Positions 1 to 8,702 of a DNA stretch of 64,000 nucleotides are shown in pieces (position 1 is the stretch's first letter; each line of letters begins with the position of its first letter). The translations under genes were made by a program, and so were the position numbers. A model generated the notes under the pieces. It was given only the letters and a program-made list of their open reading frames with translations. It did no database searches and had not been told where the DNA came from. Source of the stretch: Pseudomonas helvetica (GTDB taxonomy: Bacteria > Pseudomonadota > Gammaproteobacteria > Pseudomonadales > Pseudomonadaceae); contig NZ_CP150917.1 in NCBI RefSeq assembly GCF_039908645.1, positions 184,501 to 248,500 of the forward strand, read 5' to 3'.

Positions 1-2
1 AC

Positions 3-3000
3 TCGAACAACTACGCTATCGACACCGTACGCCCGACCGCGACTATCGTGGTGGCTAACAACGCCTTGAAAGTCGGTGACACCTCGCTGGTAACCATCAC
101 CTTCAGCGAGGCGGTGACCGGCTTCACCAACGCCGACCTGACGATTGCCAATGGCACACTGACCGCGGTGAGCAGCAGTGACGGCGGTATCACCTGGACG
201 GCGACCTTTACCCCGAGCGCCAGCACTACCGACGCCACTAACCTGATTACTCTGGACAACACCGGGATCGCCGATTTGGCCGGCAACGCTGGCAGCGGCA
301 GCACCGACTCAAACAACTTCGCCATCGACACCCAGCGTCCGACCGCCACCATCGTGGTCGCCGACAGCACCCTGATGGCCGGTGAAACGTCGCTGGTAAC
401 CATTACCTTCTCCGAGGCGGTGACCGGTTTCACCAATGCCGACCTGACGATCCCCAACGGCACGCTGACCGCGGTCAGTAGCAGTGATGGGGGTATCACC
501 TGGACGGCCACGTTCACCCCGACTGCGGGCATCAACGATACGACCAACCTGATCACCCTGGCCAACGCTGGCGTGGCCGACCTGGCCGGCAATGCCGGTA
601 GCGGAACTACCGATTCCGGCAACTTCACAATCGACACCGTGCGGCCGACGGCGACCATCGTGGTCGCCGACAATGCACTTAAAGTGGGCGATACATCACT
701 GGTGACCATCACCTTCTCCGAGGCGGTGACCGGCTTCACCAACGCTGACCTGACGATTGCCAACGGCACGCTGAGCGCGGTCAGCAGCGGCGATGGCGGT
801 GTGACTTGGGCCGCGACCTTTACCCCGAGTGCCAGCACTACCGATGCGACTAACCTGATCACCCTGGACAATACCGGTGTGCAGGGCGGTTCCGGCAACG
901 CTGGCAGCGGCATCACCGACTCGAACAACTACGCTATCGACACCGTGCGCCCGACGGCGACTATCGTGGTGGCGGACAACGCCCTGAAAATCGGTGATAC
1001 CTCGCTGGTGACCATCACCTTCAGCGAGGCGGTGAGCGGTTTCACCAACGCCGACCTGACGATTACCAACGGTACACTGACCGCCGTCAGCAGCAGTGAT
1101 GGCGGCATCACCTGGACCGCGACCTTTACCCCGAGCGCCAGCACCACCGACGCGACCAACCTGATCACCCTGGACAACACCGGGATCGCCGATCTGGCCG
1201 GCAACGCCGGTAGCGGCACCACCGACTCAAACAACTTCACCATCGACACTCAGCGTCCGACCGCCACCATCGTGCTGGCCGACTCAACGCTGGCCGCCGG
1301 TGAAACCTCGCTGGTGACGATCACCTTCAGCGAGGCGGTGACCGGTTTCACCAACGCGGACCTGACGATCCCCAACGGCACGCTGACCGCGGTCAGTAGC
1401 AGTGATGGCGGTATCACCTGGACGGCCACGTTCACCCCGACTGCGGGCATCAACGATACGACCAACCTGATCACCCTGGCCAACACCGGCGTCGCCGATC
1501 TGGCCGGCAACGCCGGCAGCGGCACCACCGATTCCGCCAACTTCACCATCGACACCGTGCGTCCTACGGCGACCATCGTGGTGGCCGACAACGCCTTGAA
1601 AATCGGTGACACCTCGCTGGTGACCATCACCTTCAGCGAGGCGGTGACCGGCTTCACCAACGCCGACCTGACGATTGCCAACGGCACGCTGAGCGCGGTC
1701 AGCAGCAGCGATGGCGGCATCACCTGGACCGCGACCTTTACCCCGACCAGCGCCATTACCGATGCCACCAACCTGATCACCCTGGACAACACCGGCGTGC
1801 AGAACGGCTCCGGTAACGTCGGCAGCGGCACCACCGACTCGAACAACTACGCCATCGACACCGTACGCCCGACCGCAACGGTCGTGGTGGCGGATAATGC
1901 CTTGAAAGTCGGTGACACCTCGCTGGTAACCATCACCTTCAGCGAGGCGGTGAGCGGTTTCACCAACGCCGACCTGACGATTGCCAATGGCACACTGACC
2001 GCCGTCAGCAGCAGTGACGGCGGCATCACCTGGACGGCGACCTTTACCCCGAGCGCCAGCACCACCGACGCGACCAATCTGATCACCCTGGACAACACCG
2101 GGATCGCCGATCTGGCCGGCAACGCCGGTAGCGGGACCACCGATTCGAACAACTTCGCCATCGACACCCAGCGTCCGACCGCCACCATCGTGCTAGCCGA
2201 CTCAACGCTGGCCGCCGGTGAAACCTCGCTGGTGACGATCACCTTCTCCGAGGCGGTGACCGGTTTCACCAACGCCGACCTGACGATCCCCAACGGCACG
2301 CTGACCGCGGTCAGCAGCAGCGATGGTGGGATCACCTGGACGGCCACCTTTACTCCGACCGCGGGCATCAACGACACCACCAACCTGATCTCCCTGGCCA
2401 ACGCCGGCGTGGCCGATCTGGCCGGTAACGCCGGTAACGGCACCACCGACTCCGCCAACTTCACCATTGATACCGTGCGTCCGACGGCGACCATCATCGT
2501 TGCCGACAACGCACTGAAGATTGGCGAAACCTCGCTGGTAACCATCACTTTCAGCGAGGCGGTGACCGGCTTCACCAACGCCGACCTGACGATTGCCAAC
2601 GGCACGCTGACCGCGGTCAGCAGCAGCGATGGCGGTGTGACCTGGACCGCGACCTTTACCCCGACCAGCGCCATTACCGACGCCACCAACCTGATCACCC
2701 TGGACAATACCGGCGTGCAGAACGGGTCCGGCAACGTCGGGACGGGCACCACCGATTCCAACAACTACGCCATCGACACCCAGCGTCCGACGGCAACCAT
2801 CGTGGTGACGGACACCGCGCTGGGGATCGGTCAGACTTCGTTGGTGACCATCACCTTCTCCGAGGCAGTGACCGGTTTCACCAACGCCGACCTGACGATC
2901 GACAACGGTACGTTGAGCGCGGTGAGCAGCAGCGATGGCGGCGTAACCTGGACCGCCACACTGACGCCGGTGAACGGCATCACCCACAGCGGCAATGTGA

Positions 3001-5768
3001 TCACCCTGGACAACACCGGGATTGCCGACCTGGCCGGTAATGCCGGTGCTGCGACCACCGATTCCAATACTTACGCTATTGATAGTCAGCGCCCGACCGC
3101 CACTATCGTGTTTGCCGACCCGACGCTGGCCGCCGGTGAAACCTCTTTGGTGACCTTCACCTTCAGCGAGGCGGTGACCGGCTTCACCAACGCCGACCTG
3201 ACGATCCCCAACGGCACACTGACCGCGGTCAGCAGCAGCGATGGCGGCATCACCTGGACGGCCACCTTCACCCCGACTGCGGGCATAAAAGACACGACCA
3301 ACCTGATCACCCTGGCCAACACCGGCGTCGCCGATCTGGCCGGCAACGCGGGCAGCGGCACCACCGATTCCGCCAACTTCACCATCGACACCGTGCGTCC
3401 AACGGCGACCATCGTGGTGGCCGACAACGCCTTGAAAATCGGTGACACCTCGCTGGTGACCATCACCTTCAGCGAGGCGGTGACCGACTTCACCAACGCC
3501 GACCTGACGATTGCCAACGGCACGCTGACCGCGGTCAGCAGCAGCGATGGCGGGATCACCTGGACGGCGACTTTTACCCCGACCAGCGCCATCACTGACA
3601 CCACCAACCTGATCACCCTGGACAATACCGGCGTGCAGAATGGTTCTGGTAACGTTGGCAGCGGCACCACCGATTCCAACAACTACGCGATCGATACCCA
3701 GCGTCCAACGGCGACCATCGTGGTCGCGGACAACGCCTTGAAAATCGGTGAAACCTCACTGGTGACCATCACCTTCAGCGAGGCGGTGACCGGTTTCACC
3801 AACGCCGACCTGACGATCGCCAACGGCACCCTCAGCGCCGTGAGCAGCAGCGACGGCGGGATCACCTGGACGGCGACCTTTACCCCGAGCGCCAGCATCA
3901 CCGATGCGACCAACCTGATCACCCTGGACAACACCGGCGTGGCCGATCTGGCTGGCAACGCCGGTAGCGGGACCTCCGACTCGAACAACTATGCGATCGA
4001 CACCGCGCGTCCGACCGCGACCATTGTTGTAGCTGACGGTACCCTCTCGGTCGGTGAAACGTCGTTGGTGACCATCACCTTCAGCGAAGCGGTGACTGGA
4101 TTCGACAACAGTGACCTGAGCGTGCCCAACGGCACCCTGACCAGCGTCAGCAGCAGCGATGGCGGCATCACCTGGACGGCCACCTTCACCCCGACTGCCG
4201 GCATAAAAGACACCACCAACCTGATCACCCTGGCCAACACCGGCGTGGCCGACCTGGCCGGTAACGCCGGTAGCGGCACCACCGATTCCGCCAACTTCAC
4301 CATCGACACCGTGCGTCCAACGGCGACTATCGTGGTGGCCGACAACGCAATCAAGGTGGGCGAAACCTCATTGGTGACCATCACCTTCTCCGAGGCGGTC
4401 AGCGGGTTCACCAACGCCGACTTGACCATCGCCAACGGTACGTTGAGCGCGGTCAGTTCAAGCGATGGCGGTATTACCTGGACCGCGACCTTCACCCCGG
4501 CCGCGAATATTACCGACACCACCAACCTGATCACCCTGGACAACACGGGGGTGCAGAACGCCTCTGGCAACGTTGGTGTGGGCACCACAGATTCGAACAA
4601 CTACGCCATCGACACGCAACGTCCAACGGCAAGCATTGTGGTGGCCAAACCGCTGCTGGGCATCGGTCAGACCTCGGGGGTGACCATCACCTTCAGCGAA
4701 GCGGTAAGCGGTTTTGACCTGTCCGATCTGAGCGTGACCAACGGCACGTTGTCCAACCTGGCCAGCAGTGACGGCGGCAAGACCTGGACCGCGACGTTCA
4801 CGCCGACGGCGAATGTGACCGACCCCAGCAACCTGATTGTGCTCGACAACAGCAATGTCAACGACGCCGCAGGTAATGCCGGGACGGGGCTGGCCATCTC
4901 CAACAACTACGCTCTGGACAGTGATCGCCCCACCGCGACCATCGTCGTCGCCAACCCGAACCTGGGCGTTGGCCAGACCTCGCAGGTGACCTTCAGCTTC
5001 AGCGAGGCGGTGAAGCATTTCGATTTGTCCGACATCAGCGTGGCCAATGGCACCCTCACCAACCTGAGCAGCAGCAACGGCGGCAAGACCTGGACTGCCA
5101 CCCTGACCCCGGCGGCCAACATCAGCGATGCGACCAACTTCATCGGGCTGGACACCAGCAACGTGACCGACCGCGCCGGGAACGCGGGCACTGGGGGCGC
5201 GATCTCCAACAATTTCACAGTCAACACGGTGCCGGCCGTCGTGGTCTTGGTCAGCGACCCGACACCGCCGCAAAGCACTCCGAACATACCGTTGCAGCCG
5301 ATTGTCTTCGCACCGCCGACCGGCAATCTCGGCTCACCGCTGACTTTTGCGCCGTTGTTCGAACAGCGGGTATTGGGCGATGGCATCCGCCCACTGGGGG
5401 ATATTTTCATCAACCGCGGCGCACTGAGCCCCAGCTATATCGCTCAGGTGTTCACTAGCAGCGACAGCGGCGGGAATGGCTCCGCTCACGGCTTCCTGGG
5501 TTTTGGCGGGGGTGATGGCGGGGTGTTTGGCAGCAGCACGCTGTCGAGTCTGTTCAGTCATGAGTCGGGCAATGGCGACAGTTCGTTCAATGCGTTCGGC
5601 GACAAGTCGATCCAGCACGGCGGCGATGCCGCTCAAGGCCTGCACGGTGTCTATGGCGCACTGACCTTGGGCGAGCAACTTCAACAACTTGAAAACGCCG
5701 AGAAGCAGCAGATCCAGGCGTTGGCTGCAGCGTTGCAACAGGTTGGCATCAGCGAAATGCAGGCCTGA
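3..5768 (+). CDS. Giant Ig-like repeat surface/secreted protein, 3' part (5' end outside window)
   Basis: The frame is open at the left edge (first complete codon at position 3), so the gene starts upstream and only the last 1921 residues are visible. Seventeen Ig-like units of 102 residues run to about residue 1743, each with a core of the type VTITFSEAVTGF, NADLTI, DGGITWTATFTP and ADLAGNAG. The roughly 178-residue tail is different: a Pro-rich linker, a Gly-rich stretch near GFLGFGGGDGGVFG and a Gln-rich predicted helix ending in ISEMQA. I see no Cys and no RTX GGxGxD nonapeptides. Such proteins are usually large adhesins or matrix proteins exported by type I secretion. The TolC-family gene 42 bp downstream fits that, but no ABC or membrane-fusion gene is in view. 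Role in adhesion is inferred; the repeat architecture is seen directly. Confidence 0.9.
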   Translation, partial: SNNYAIDTVRPTATIVVANNALKVGDTSLVTITFSEAVTGFTNADLTIANGTLTAVSSSDGGITWTATFTPSASTTDATNLITLDNTGIADLAGNAGSGSTDSNNFAIDTQRPTATIVVADSTLMAGETSLVTITFSEAVTGFTNADLTIPNGTLTAVSSSDGGITWTATFTPTAGINDTTNLITLANAGVADLAGNAGSGTTDSGNFTIDTVRPTATIVVADNALKVGDTSLVTITFSEAVTGFTNADLTIANGTLSAVSSGDGGVTWAATFTPSASTTDATNLITLDNTGVQGGSGNAGSGITDSNNYAIDTVRPTATIVVADNALKIGDTSLVTITFSEAVSGFTNADLTITNGTLTAVSSSDGGITWTATFTPSASTTDATNLITLDNTGIADLAGNAGSGTTDSNNFTIDTQRPTATIVLADSTLAAGETSLVTITFSEAVTGFTNADLTIPNGTLTAVSSSDGGITWTATFTPTAGINDTTNLITLANTGVADLAGNAGSGTTDSANFTIDTVRPTATIVVADNALKIGDTSLVTITFSEAVTGFTNADLTIANGTLSAVSSSDGGITWTATFTPTSAITDATNLITLDNTGVQNGSGNVGSGTTDSNNYAIDTVRPTATVVVADNALKVGDTSLVTITFSEAVSGFTNADLTIANGTLTAVSSSDGGITWTATFTPSASTTDATNLITLDNTGIADLAGNAGSGTTDSNNFAIDTQRPTATIVLADSTLAAGETSLVTITFSEAVTGFTNADLTIPNGTLTAVSSSDGGITWTATFTPTAGINDTTNLISLANAGVADLAGNAGNGTTDSANFTIDTVRPTATIIVADNALKIGETSLVTITFSEAVTGFTNADLTIANGTLTAVSSSDGGVTWTATFTPTSAITDATNLITLDNTGVQNGSGNVGTGTTDSNNYAIDTQRPTATIVVTDTALGIGQTSLVTITFSEAVTGFTNADLTIDNGTLSAVSSSDGGVTWTATLTPVNGITHSGNVITLDNTGIADLAGNAGAATTDSNTYAIDSQRPTATIVFADPTLAAGETSLVTFTFSEAVTGFTNADLTIPNGTLTAVSSSDGGITWTATFTPTAGIKDTTNLITLANTGVADLAGNAGSGTTDSANFTIDTVRPTATIVVADNALKIGDTSLVTITFSEAVTDFTNADLTIANGTLTAVSSSDGGITWTATFTPTSAITDTTNLITLDNTGVQNGSGNVGSGTTDSNNYAIDTQRPTATIVVADNALKIGETSLVTITFSEAVTGFTNADLTIANGTLSAVSSSDGGITWTATFTPSASITDATNLITLDNTGVADLAGNAGSGTSDSNNYAIDTARPTATIVVADGTLSVGETSLVTITFSEAVTGFDNSDLSVPNGTLTSVSSSDGGITWTATFTPTAGIKDTTNLITLANTGVADLAGNAGSGTTDSANFTIDTVRPTATIVVADNAIKVGETSLVTITFSEAVSGFTNADLTIANGTLSAVSSSDGGITWTATFTPAANITDTTNLITLDNTGVQNASGNVGVGTTDSNNYAIDTQRPTASIVVAKPLLGIGQTSGVTITFSEAVSGFDLSDLSVTNGTLSNLASSDGGKTWTATFTPTANVTDPSNLIVLDNSNVNDAAGNAGTGLAISNNYALDSDRPTATIVVANPNLGVGQTSQVTFSFSEAVKHFDLSDISVANGTLTNLSSSNGGKTWTATLTPAANISDATNFIGLDTSNVTDRAGNAGTGGAISNNFTVNTVPAVVVLVSDPTPPQSTPNIPLQPIVFAPPTGNLGSPLTFAPLFEQRVLGDGIRPLGDIFINRGALSPSYIAQVFTSSDSGGNGSAHGFLGFGGGDGGVFGSSTLSSLFSHESGNGDSSFNAFGDKSIQHGGDAAQGLHGVYGALTLGEQLQQLENAEKQQIQALAAALQQVGISEMQA
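30..5231 (+). repeat. 17 tandem 306-bp units forming 918-bp triplets
   Basis: Units begin with an Arg-Pro-Thr/Ala codon set at 30, 336, 642, 948 and every 306 bp to 4926, with no length change. Three unit types alternate. A carries ADNALK and GIADLAGNAG. B carries a STLAAGETS-like segment, IPNG, and TAGINDTTN. C carries GVQNGSGNVG and NNYAIDT. Five A-B-C sets fill 30-4619 (918 bp each). The fourth and fifth sets have a more divergent A unit, and the last two units (4620-5231) are divergent throughout. Near-identical DNA between equivalent units points to homogenisation by recombination. Confidence 0.95.
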
Positions 5769-5810
5769 CTAAAAACCTGAAATTGTGCGGTACCTAGGGG
5801 CGGTCCAAGG

Positions 5811-7325
5811 ATGAAAAAAAGTCAGAAACTATTCGGCGCCAGCCTGCTGGCGCTTGCAATCAGCGGATGTGCGGTAACCAGTGAGCCGATTGAACGCAGT
5901 GTCAGCGAGCAGCGCGCCAGAAGCGATTTGGCGAGCATGTACAAGGATCAGGAGCCCCTTAGCGGCCCACTGACGCTGCATCAAGCCATGGCCCGCGCAG
6001 TGAAATACAACCTTGAGGGCCGGTTGAAAATCATGGAAGAGGCGTTGGCCAAGCGCCAACTCGACCTCGCCAGCTTCGACATGCTGCCGCGCATGGCCCT
6101 GGACGCCGGTTACGTGGGGCGAAACAACACCAGCGCCTCCAGCAGCCAGAGCGTGCGCACCGGCACCCAGTCCCTGGAACCTTCGACCTCACAGGACCGC
6201 GACCGCAGAGTCGCCGACCTGACCATGGTCTGGAACGTCCTCGACTTCGGCGTCAGCTACATCAACGCCAAGCAGCAGGGCGATCAACGGCTGATCGTTC
6301 AGGAACGCCGGCGCAAGGTCATCAATACCATCGTTCAGGACGTGCGCTCGGCGTATTGGCGGGCGGTGGCCGCTGAACGCCTGCTCAAGCAGATCGATAG
6401 CCTGATGGCGCGGGTCGATGCCGCGCGCGACAACAGCCAGAGCATGAGCGAGCAGCGTATCGGCGACCCGGTGCAGGCCTTGGGTTACCAACGTTCGCTG
6501 ATCGAAGCCACGCGCCAGCTCGAAGAACAGCGGCGGGCACTGTCGCTGGCGAAAACCGAACTGGCGACCCTGATCAACCTGCCGATGGGCACCGAGTTGA
6601 CGTTGGCGACGCCGGAGGATTACCCGATTCCGGAACTCAAGGTCGGCATGGCCAGCCTTGAGCAGGAAGCCCTGGCCAGCCGCCCGGAACTGCGCGAGCA
6701 GGATTATCAGACGCGCATCAGCACCGCCGAAACCCGCAAAGCCATGCTGCGGCTGCTGCCGGGGCTGGAACTCTCGGCTGGCGGGCATTACGACAGCAAC
6801 TCGTTTCTGGTCAACGACAAGTGGGCCGACTACGGGGTAAAAATCACCTGGAACCTGTTCAACGTGATTTCCGCCCCGGCGGCCATCGACGTGGCCAAGG
6901 CCGGTGAAGAAGTGGCCAAGGCACGCCGTCAGGCAATGTCGATCGCGGTGCTGGCGCAGCTCTACGTGGCCAACGCCAACTACCGCGAAGCGCTGCGCCA
7001 GTTCGAGACCAACCAGCAGCTGTCGAACATCGACGGGCAGATTCTTGGCCAGTTGCGTAATCGTCATCAGGCCGCGGGCATCGGCGAACTGGAGCTGATC
7101 CAGGGCGAACTGAACACCCTGCAAGCCGACCTGCGCCGCGACCTGTCGTACGCGGATTTGCGCAACGCTTACGGGCAGATCTTCGCCAGTGCCGGGCTCG
7201 ACCCACTGCCGGATCAGGTGCAGTCGACCCAAGTGCAGTCGATCGCCACGGAACTGGCCAGCCGCGAGGATGCGTGGGCCGCCGGCAACATCACGGTGCC
7301 GACAGCCCATGTCCAAAGCAAGTAA
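5811..7325 (+). CDS. TolC-family outer-membrane lipoprotein (type I secretion/efflux channel)
   Basis: 504 residues. The N-terminus is a lipoprotein signal with lipobox AISGC (Cys20). The rest has the TolC/OEP layout: long helical stretches rich in Ala, Gln, Arg and Glu, and repeat-like segments such as ASRPELREQDY typical of outer-membrane efflux proteins. It should form the trimeric channel spanning the outer membrane and periplasm. It starts 42 bp after the Ig-repeat gene and its 3' end overlaps cysC by 17 bp, so it is probably co-transcribed with both. The obvious inferred job is export of the repeat protein, as LapE serves LapA. No inner-membrane ABC or HlyD partner lies nearby on this side, so partners are either upstream of the window or elsewhere. 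Confidence 0.85.
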   Translation: MKKSQKLFGASLLALAISGCAVTSEPIERSVSEQRARSDLASMYKDQEPLSGPLTLHQAMARAVKYNLEGRLKIMEEALAKRQLDLASFDMLPRMALDAGYVGRNNTSASSSQSVRTGTQSLEPSTSQDRDRRVADLTMVWNVLDFGVSYINAKQQGDQRLIVQERRRKVINTIVQDVRSAYWRAVAAERLLKQIDSLMARVDAARDNSQSMSEQRIGDPVQALGYQRSLIEATRQLEEQRRALSLAKTELATLINLPMGTELTLATPEDYPIPELKVGMASLEQEALASRPELREQDYQTRISTAETRKAMLRLLPGLELSAGGHYDSNSFLVNDKWADYGVKITWNLFNVISAPAAIDVAKAGEEVAKARRQAMSIAVLAQLYVANANYREALRQFETNQQLSNIDGQILGQLRNRHQAAGIGELELIQGELNTLQADLRRDLSYADLRNAYGQIFASAGLDPLPDQVQSTQVQSIATELASREDAWAAGNITVPTAHVQSK

Positions 7326-7914
7326 TCTGCTGGCGCCCACGGCCAGCGTCAGCCGGGCGCAACGCGAAGACCGCCATGGCCATCGCGGAGCGGCGATCCT
7401 GCTGACCGGTTTACCGGCGGCAGGCAAGTCGACCCTGGCCCAGGCACTGCACGCCGCGTTGTTCGAACGCGGCCTGCACAGCCTGGTGCTCGATGGCGAT
7501 GGACTGCGGGTCGGGCTCAATCGCGACCTCGGGTTTGCCGACAAGGATCGTCAGGAAAACATCCGCCGCGCCAGTGAGGTGGCAGCACTGCTGGTGGAGA
7601 ACGGACAGATTGTGATCCTGGCGATGATTGCGCCGCTGGTTGAGCTGCGCGACATTTTCGCCCAGCGTTTGGGCGACGATTACCGCGAAGTCTGGTGCAG
7701 TGCTGCGCTCAACGTTTGCGAGCAGCGTGATCCGAAAGGTCATTACGCCCGTGCGCGCAGCGGTGAACTGCCGGGCTTTACCGGTATCTCCGCACCTTAC
7801 GAGCCACCCGCGTCGGCGGCGTTGGTGCTCGACACCGGCGTGCTGTCGGTGGACGCCTGCCTCGATCGCTTACTGACCTGGCTCGGCGAATGCGCGGTGC
7901 TACCGCACCGATGA
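7309..7914 (+). CDS. cysC: Adenylyl-sulfate (APS) kinase, stand-alone
   Basis: 201 residues. It phosphorylates adenosine 5'-phosphosulfate to PAPS, the donor used by sulfotransferases. Visible motifs: P-loop GLPAAGKS (34-41), LDGDGLRVGLNRDLGF (61-76), the ADKDRQENIRR segment (77-87), and the C-terminal CEQRDPKGHY and FTGISAPYEPP motifs of the family. I chose the ATG at 7309, which overlaps the TolC gene by 17 bp; the frame is open further upstream, but that part is a shadow of tolC. Its stop overlaps the next start as ATGA. A free CysC is unexpected for assimilation, since Pseudomonas usually has a CysN-CysC fusion for that. Its place directly before a sulfotransferase suggests a dedicated PAPS supply. 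Confidence 0.92.
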   Translation: MSKASNLLAPTASVSRAQREDRHGHRGAAILLTGLPAAGKSTLAQALHAALFERGLHSLVLDGDGLRVGLNRDLGFADKDRQENIRRASEVAALLVENGQIVILAMIAPLVELRDIFAQRLGDDYREVWCSAALNVCEQRDPKGHYARARSGELPGFTGISAPYEPPASAALVLDTGVLSVDACLDRLLTWLGECAVLPHR

Positions 7915-8702
7915 CTCGACCGGCGTTTTCCCGCCTGCCGGTGACGGTGCCTCTGCCGTTACTGTTGCAGGCATTGGCGCAAATCAAGGACAGCGACTGG
8001 CATAGCCATTTCAACAGCCACTATTTCAGTGGCGACTGGAGCGGGGTGGCGCTGATCAGCGCGGCTGATGCGCTGACGGAGCTATCCCCTGGCCATGGAA
8101 AACCGGTGTTGCGAGCGCCGTGGCTGCTCGATGGTCGGTGGCAGCGTGCATTGCAGGAATTACCGTTGGACATCGTCTCGGCAAGATTGCTGAAGCTGGG
8201 GCCCGGCAGTCGGATTCACGAGCACCGCGACTATGACCTTGAGGGGCCAGAGGCCGATCTGCGGCTGCATATTCCATTACTCAGCCCACCGAATGTCGAC
8301 TTTCTGCTCGACGGTTTGCGGATGCCGATGGAGGCCGGCGAATGCTGGTTTCTCGACCTGTCGCGGCCTCACAGCGTCGACAATCGCGACAGCCGCGAGC
8401 GGGTGCATCTGGTGATCGATTGCAGGCCCGCCCCTTGGTTGGAACAGGCGATTGTCGAGGGCGTTTCAACCACGCCGGCGCCTGGCGTCGGTCATGCAGC
8501 GCAAGCGCTGGCACAGTTTCGACGGCTGCTGGAAAACGATCCGCAGCTCTGCAAGAGCTTGCAGGGCGTGACCGACAACGAAACCTTTATCGCCACCACC
8601 CTGAAGCTGGCTGCCGAACATGGCCTGGCGTTCTCCCGTGAAGAGTTGCGTGCTGCGATGCGCAATGGCCGTCGCCAATGGAATGAACAATGCAGCGCCT
8701 GA
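7911..8702 (+). CDS. Aspartyl/asparaginyl beta-hydroxylase-like dioxygenase with C-terminal Nif11-like domain
   Basis: 263 residues from the ATG at 7911 (ATGA overlap with cysC; a start 21 bp upstream is less likely). Residues about 85-172 look like the Asp/Asn beta-hydroxylase fold of Fe(II)/2-oxoglutarate enzymes. A likely iron triad is His105-x-Asp107 (in HEHRDYDLEG) with His154 (in LSRPHSVDNRD), followed by Arg164 as a likely 2-oxoglutarate contact in RERVHLVID. Residues about 198-253 match the Nif11 pattern of RiPP leader peptides (LAQFRRLLENDPQL, then FSREELRAAM). It should hydroxylate Asp, Asn or another side chain of a peptide or protein. The fused Nif11-like part may be a docking or recognition module. 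The Nif11 assignment is by pattern only. The 3' end overlaps the sulfotransferase by 13 bp. Confidence 0.8.
   Translation: MTRPAFSRLPVTVPLPLLLQALAQIKDSDWHSHFNSHYFSGDWSGVALISAADALTELSPGHGKPVLRAPWLLDGRWQRALQELPLDIVSARLLKLGPGSRIHEHRDYDLEGPEADLRLHIPLLSPPNVDFLLDGLRMPMEAGECWFLDLSRPHSVDNRDSRERVHLVIDCRPAPWLEQAIVEGVSTTPAPGVGHAAQALAQFRRLLENDPQLCKSLQGVTDNETFIATTLKLAAEHGLAFSREELRAAMRNGRRQWNEQCSA

Noticed and set aside
11..3988. Series of long minus-strand open frames (up to 305 residues) across the Ig repeats
   Set aside because: They are shadows of the repeat; lengths are multiples of the 306-bp unit, and the plus frame is the one with domain structure and a stop followed by operon neighbours.
30..5231. 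CRISPR-like regular repetition
   Set aside because: Units are 306 bp, adjacent and coding with no unique spacers.
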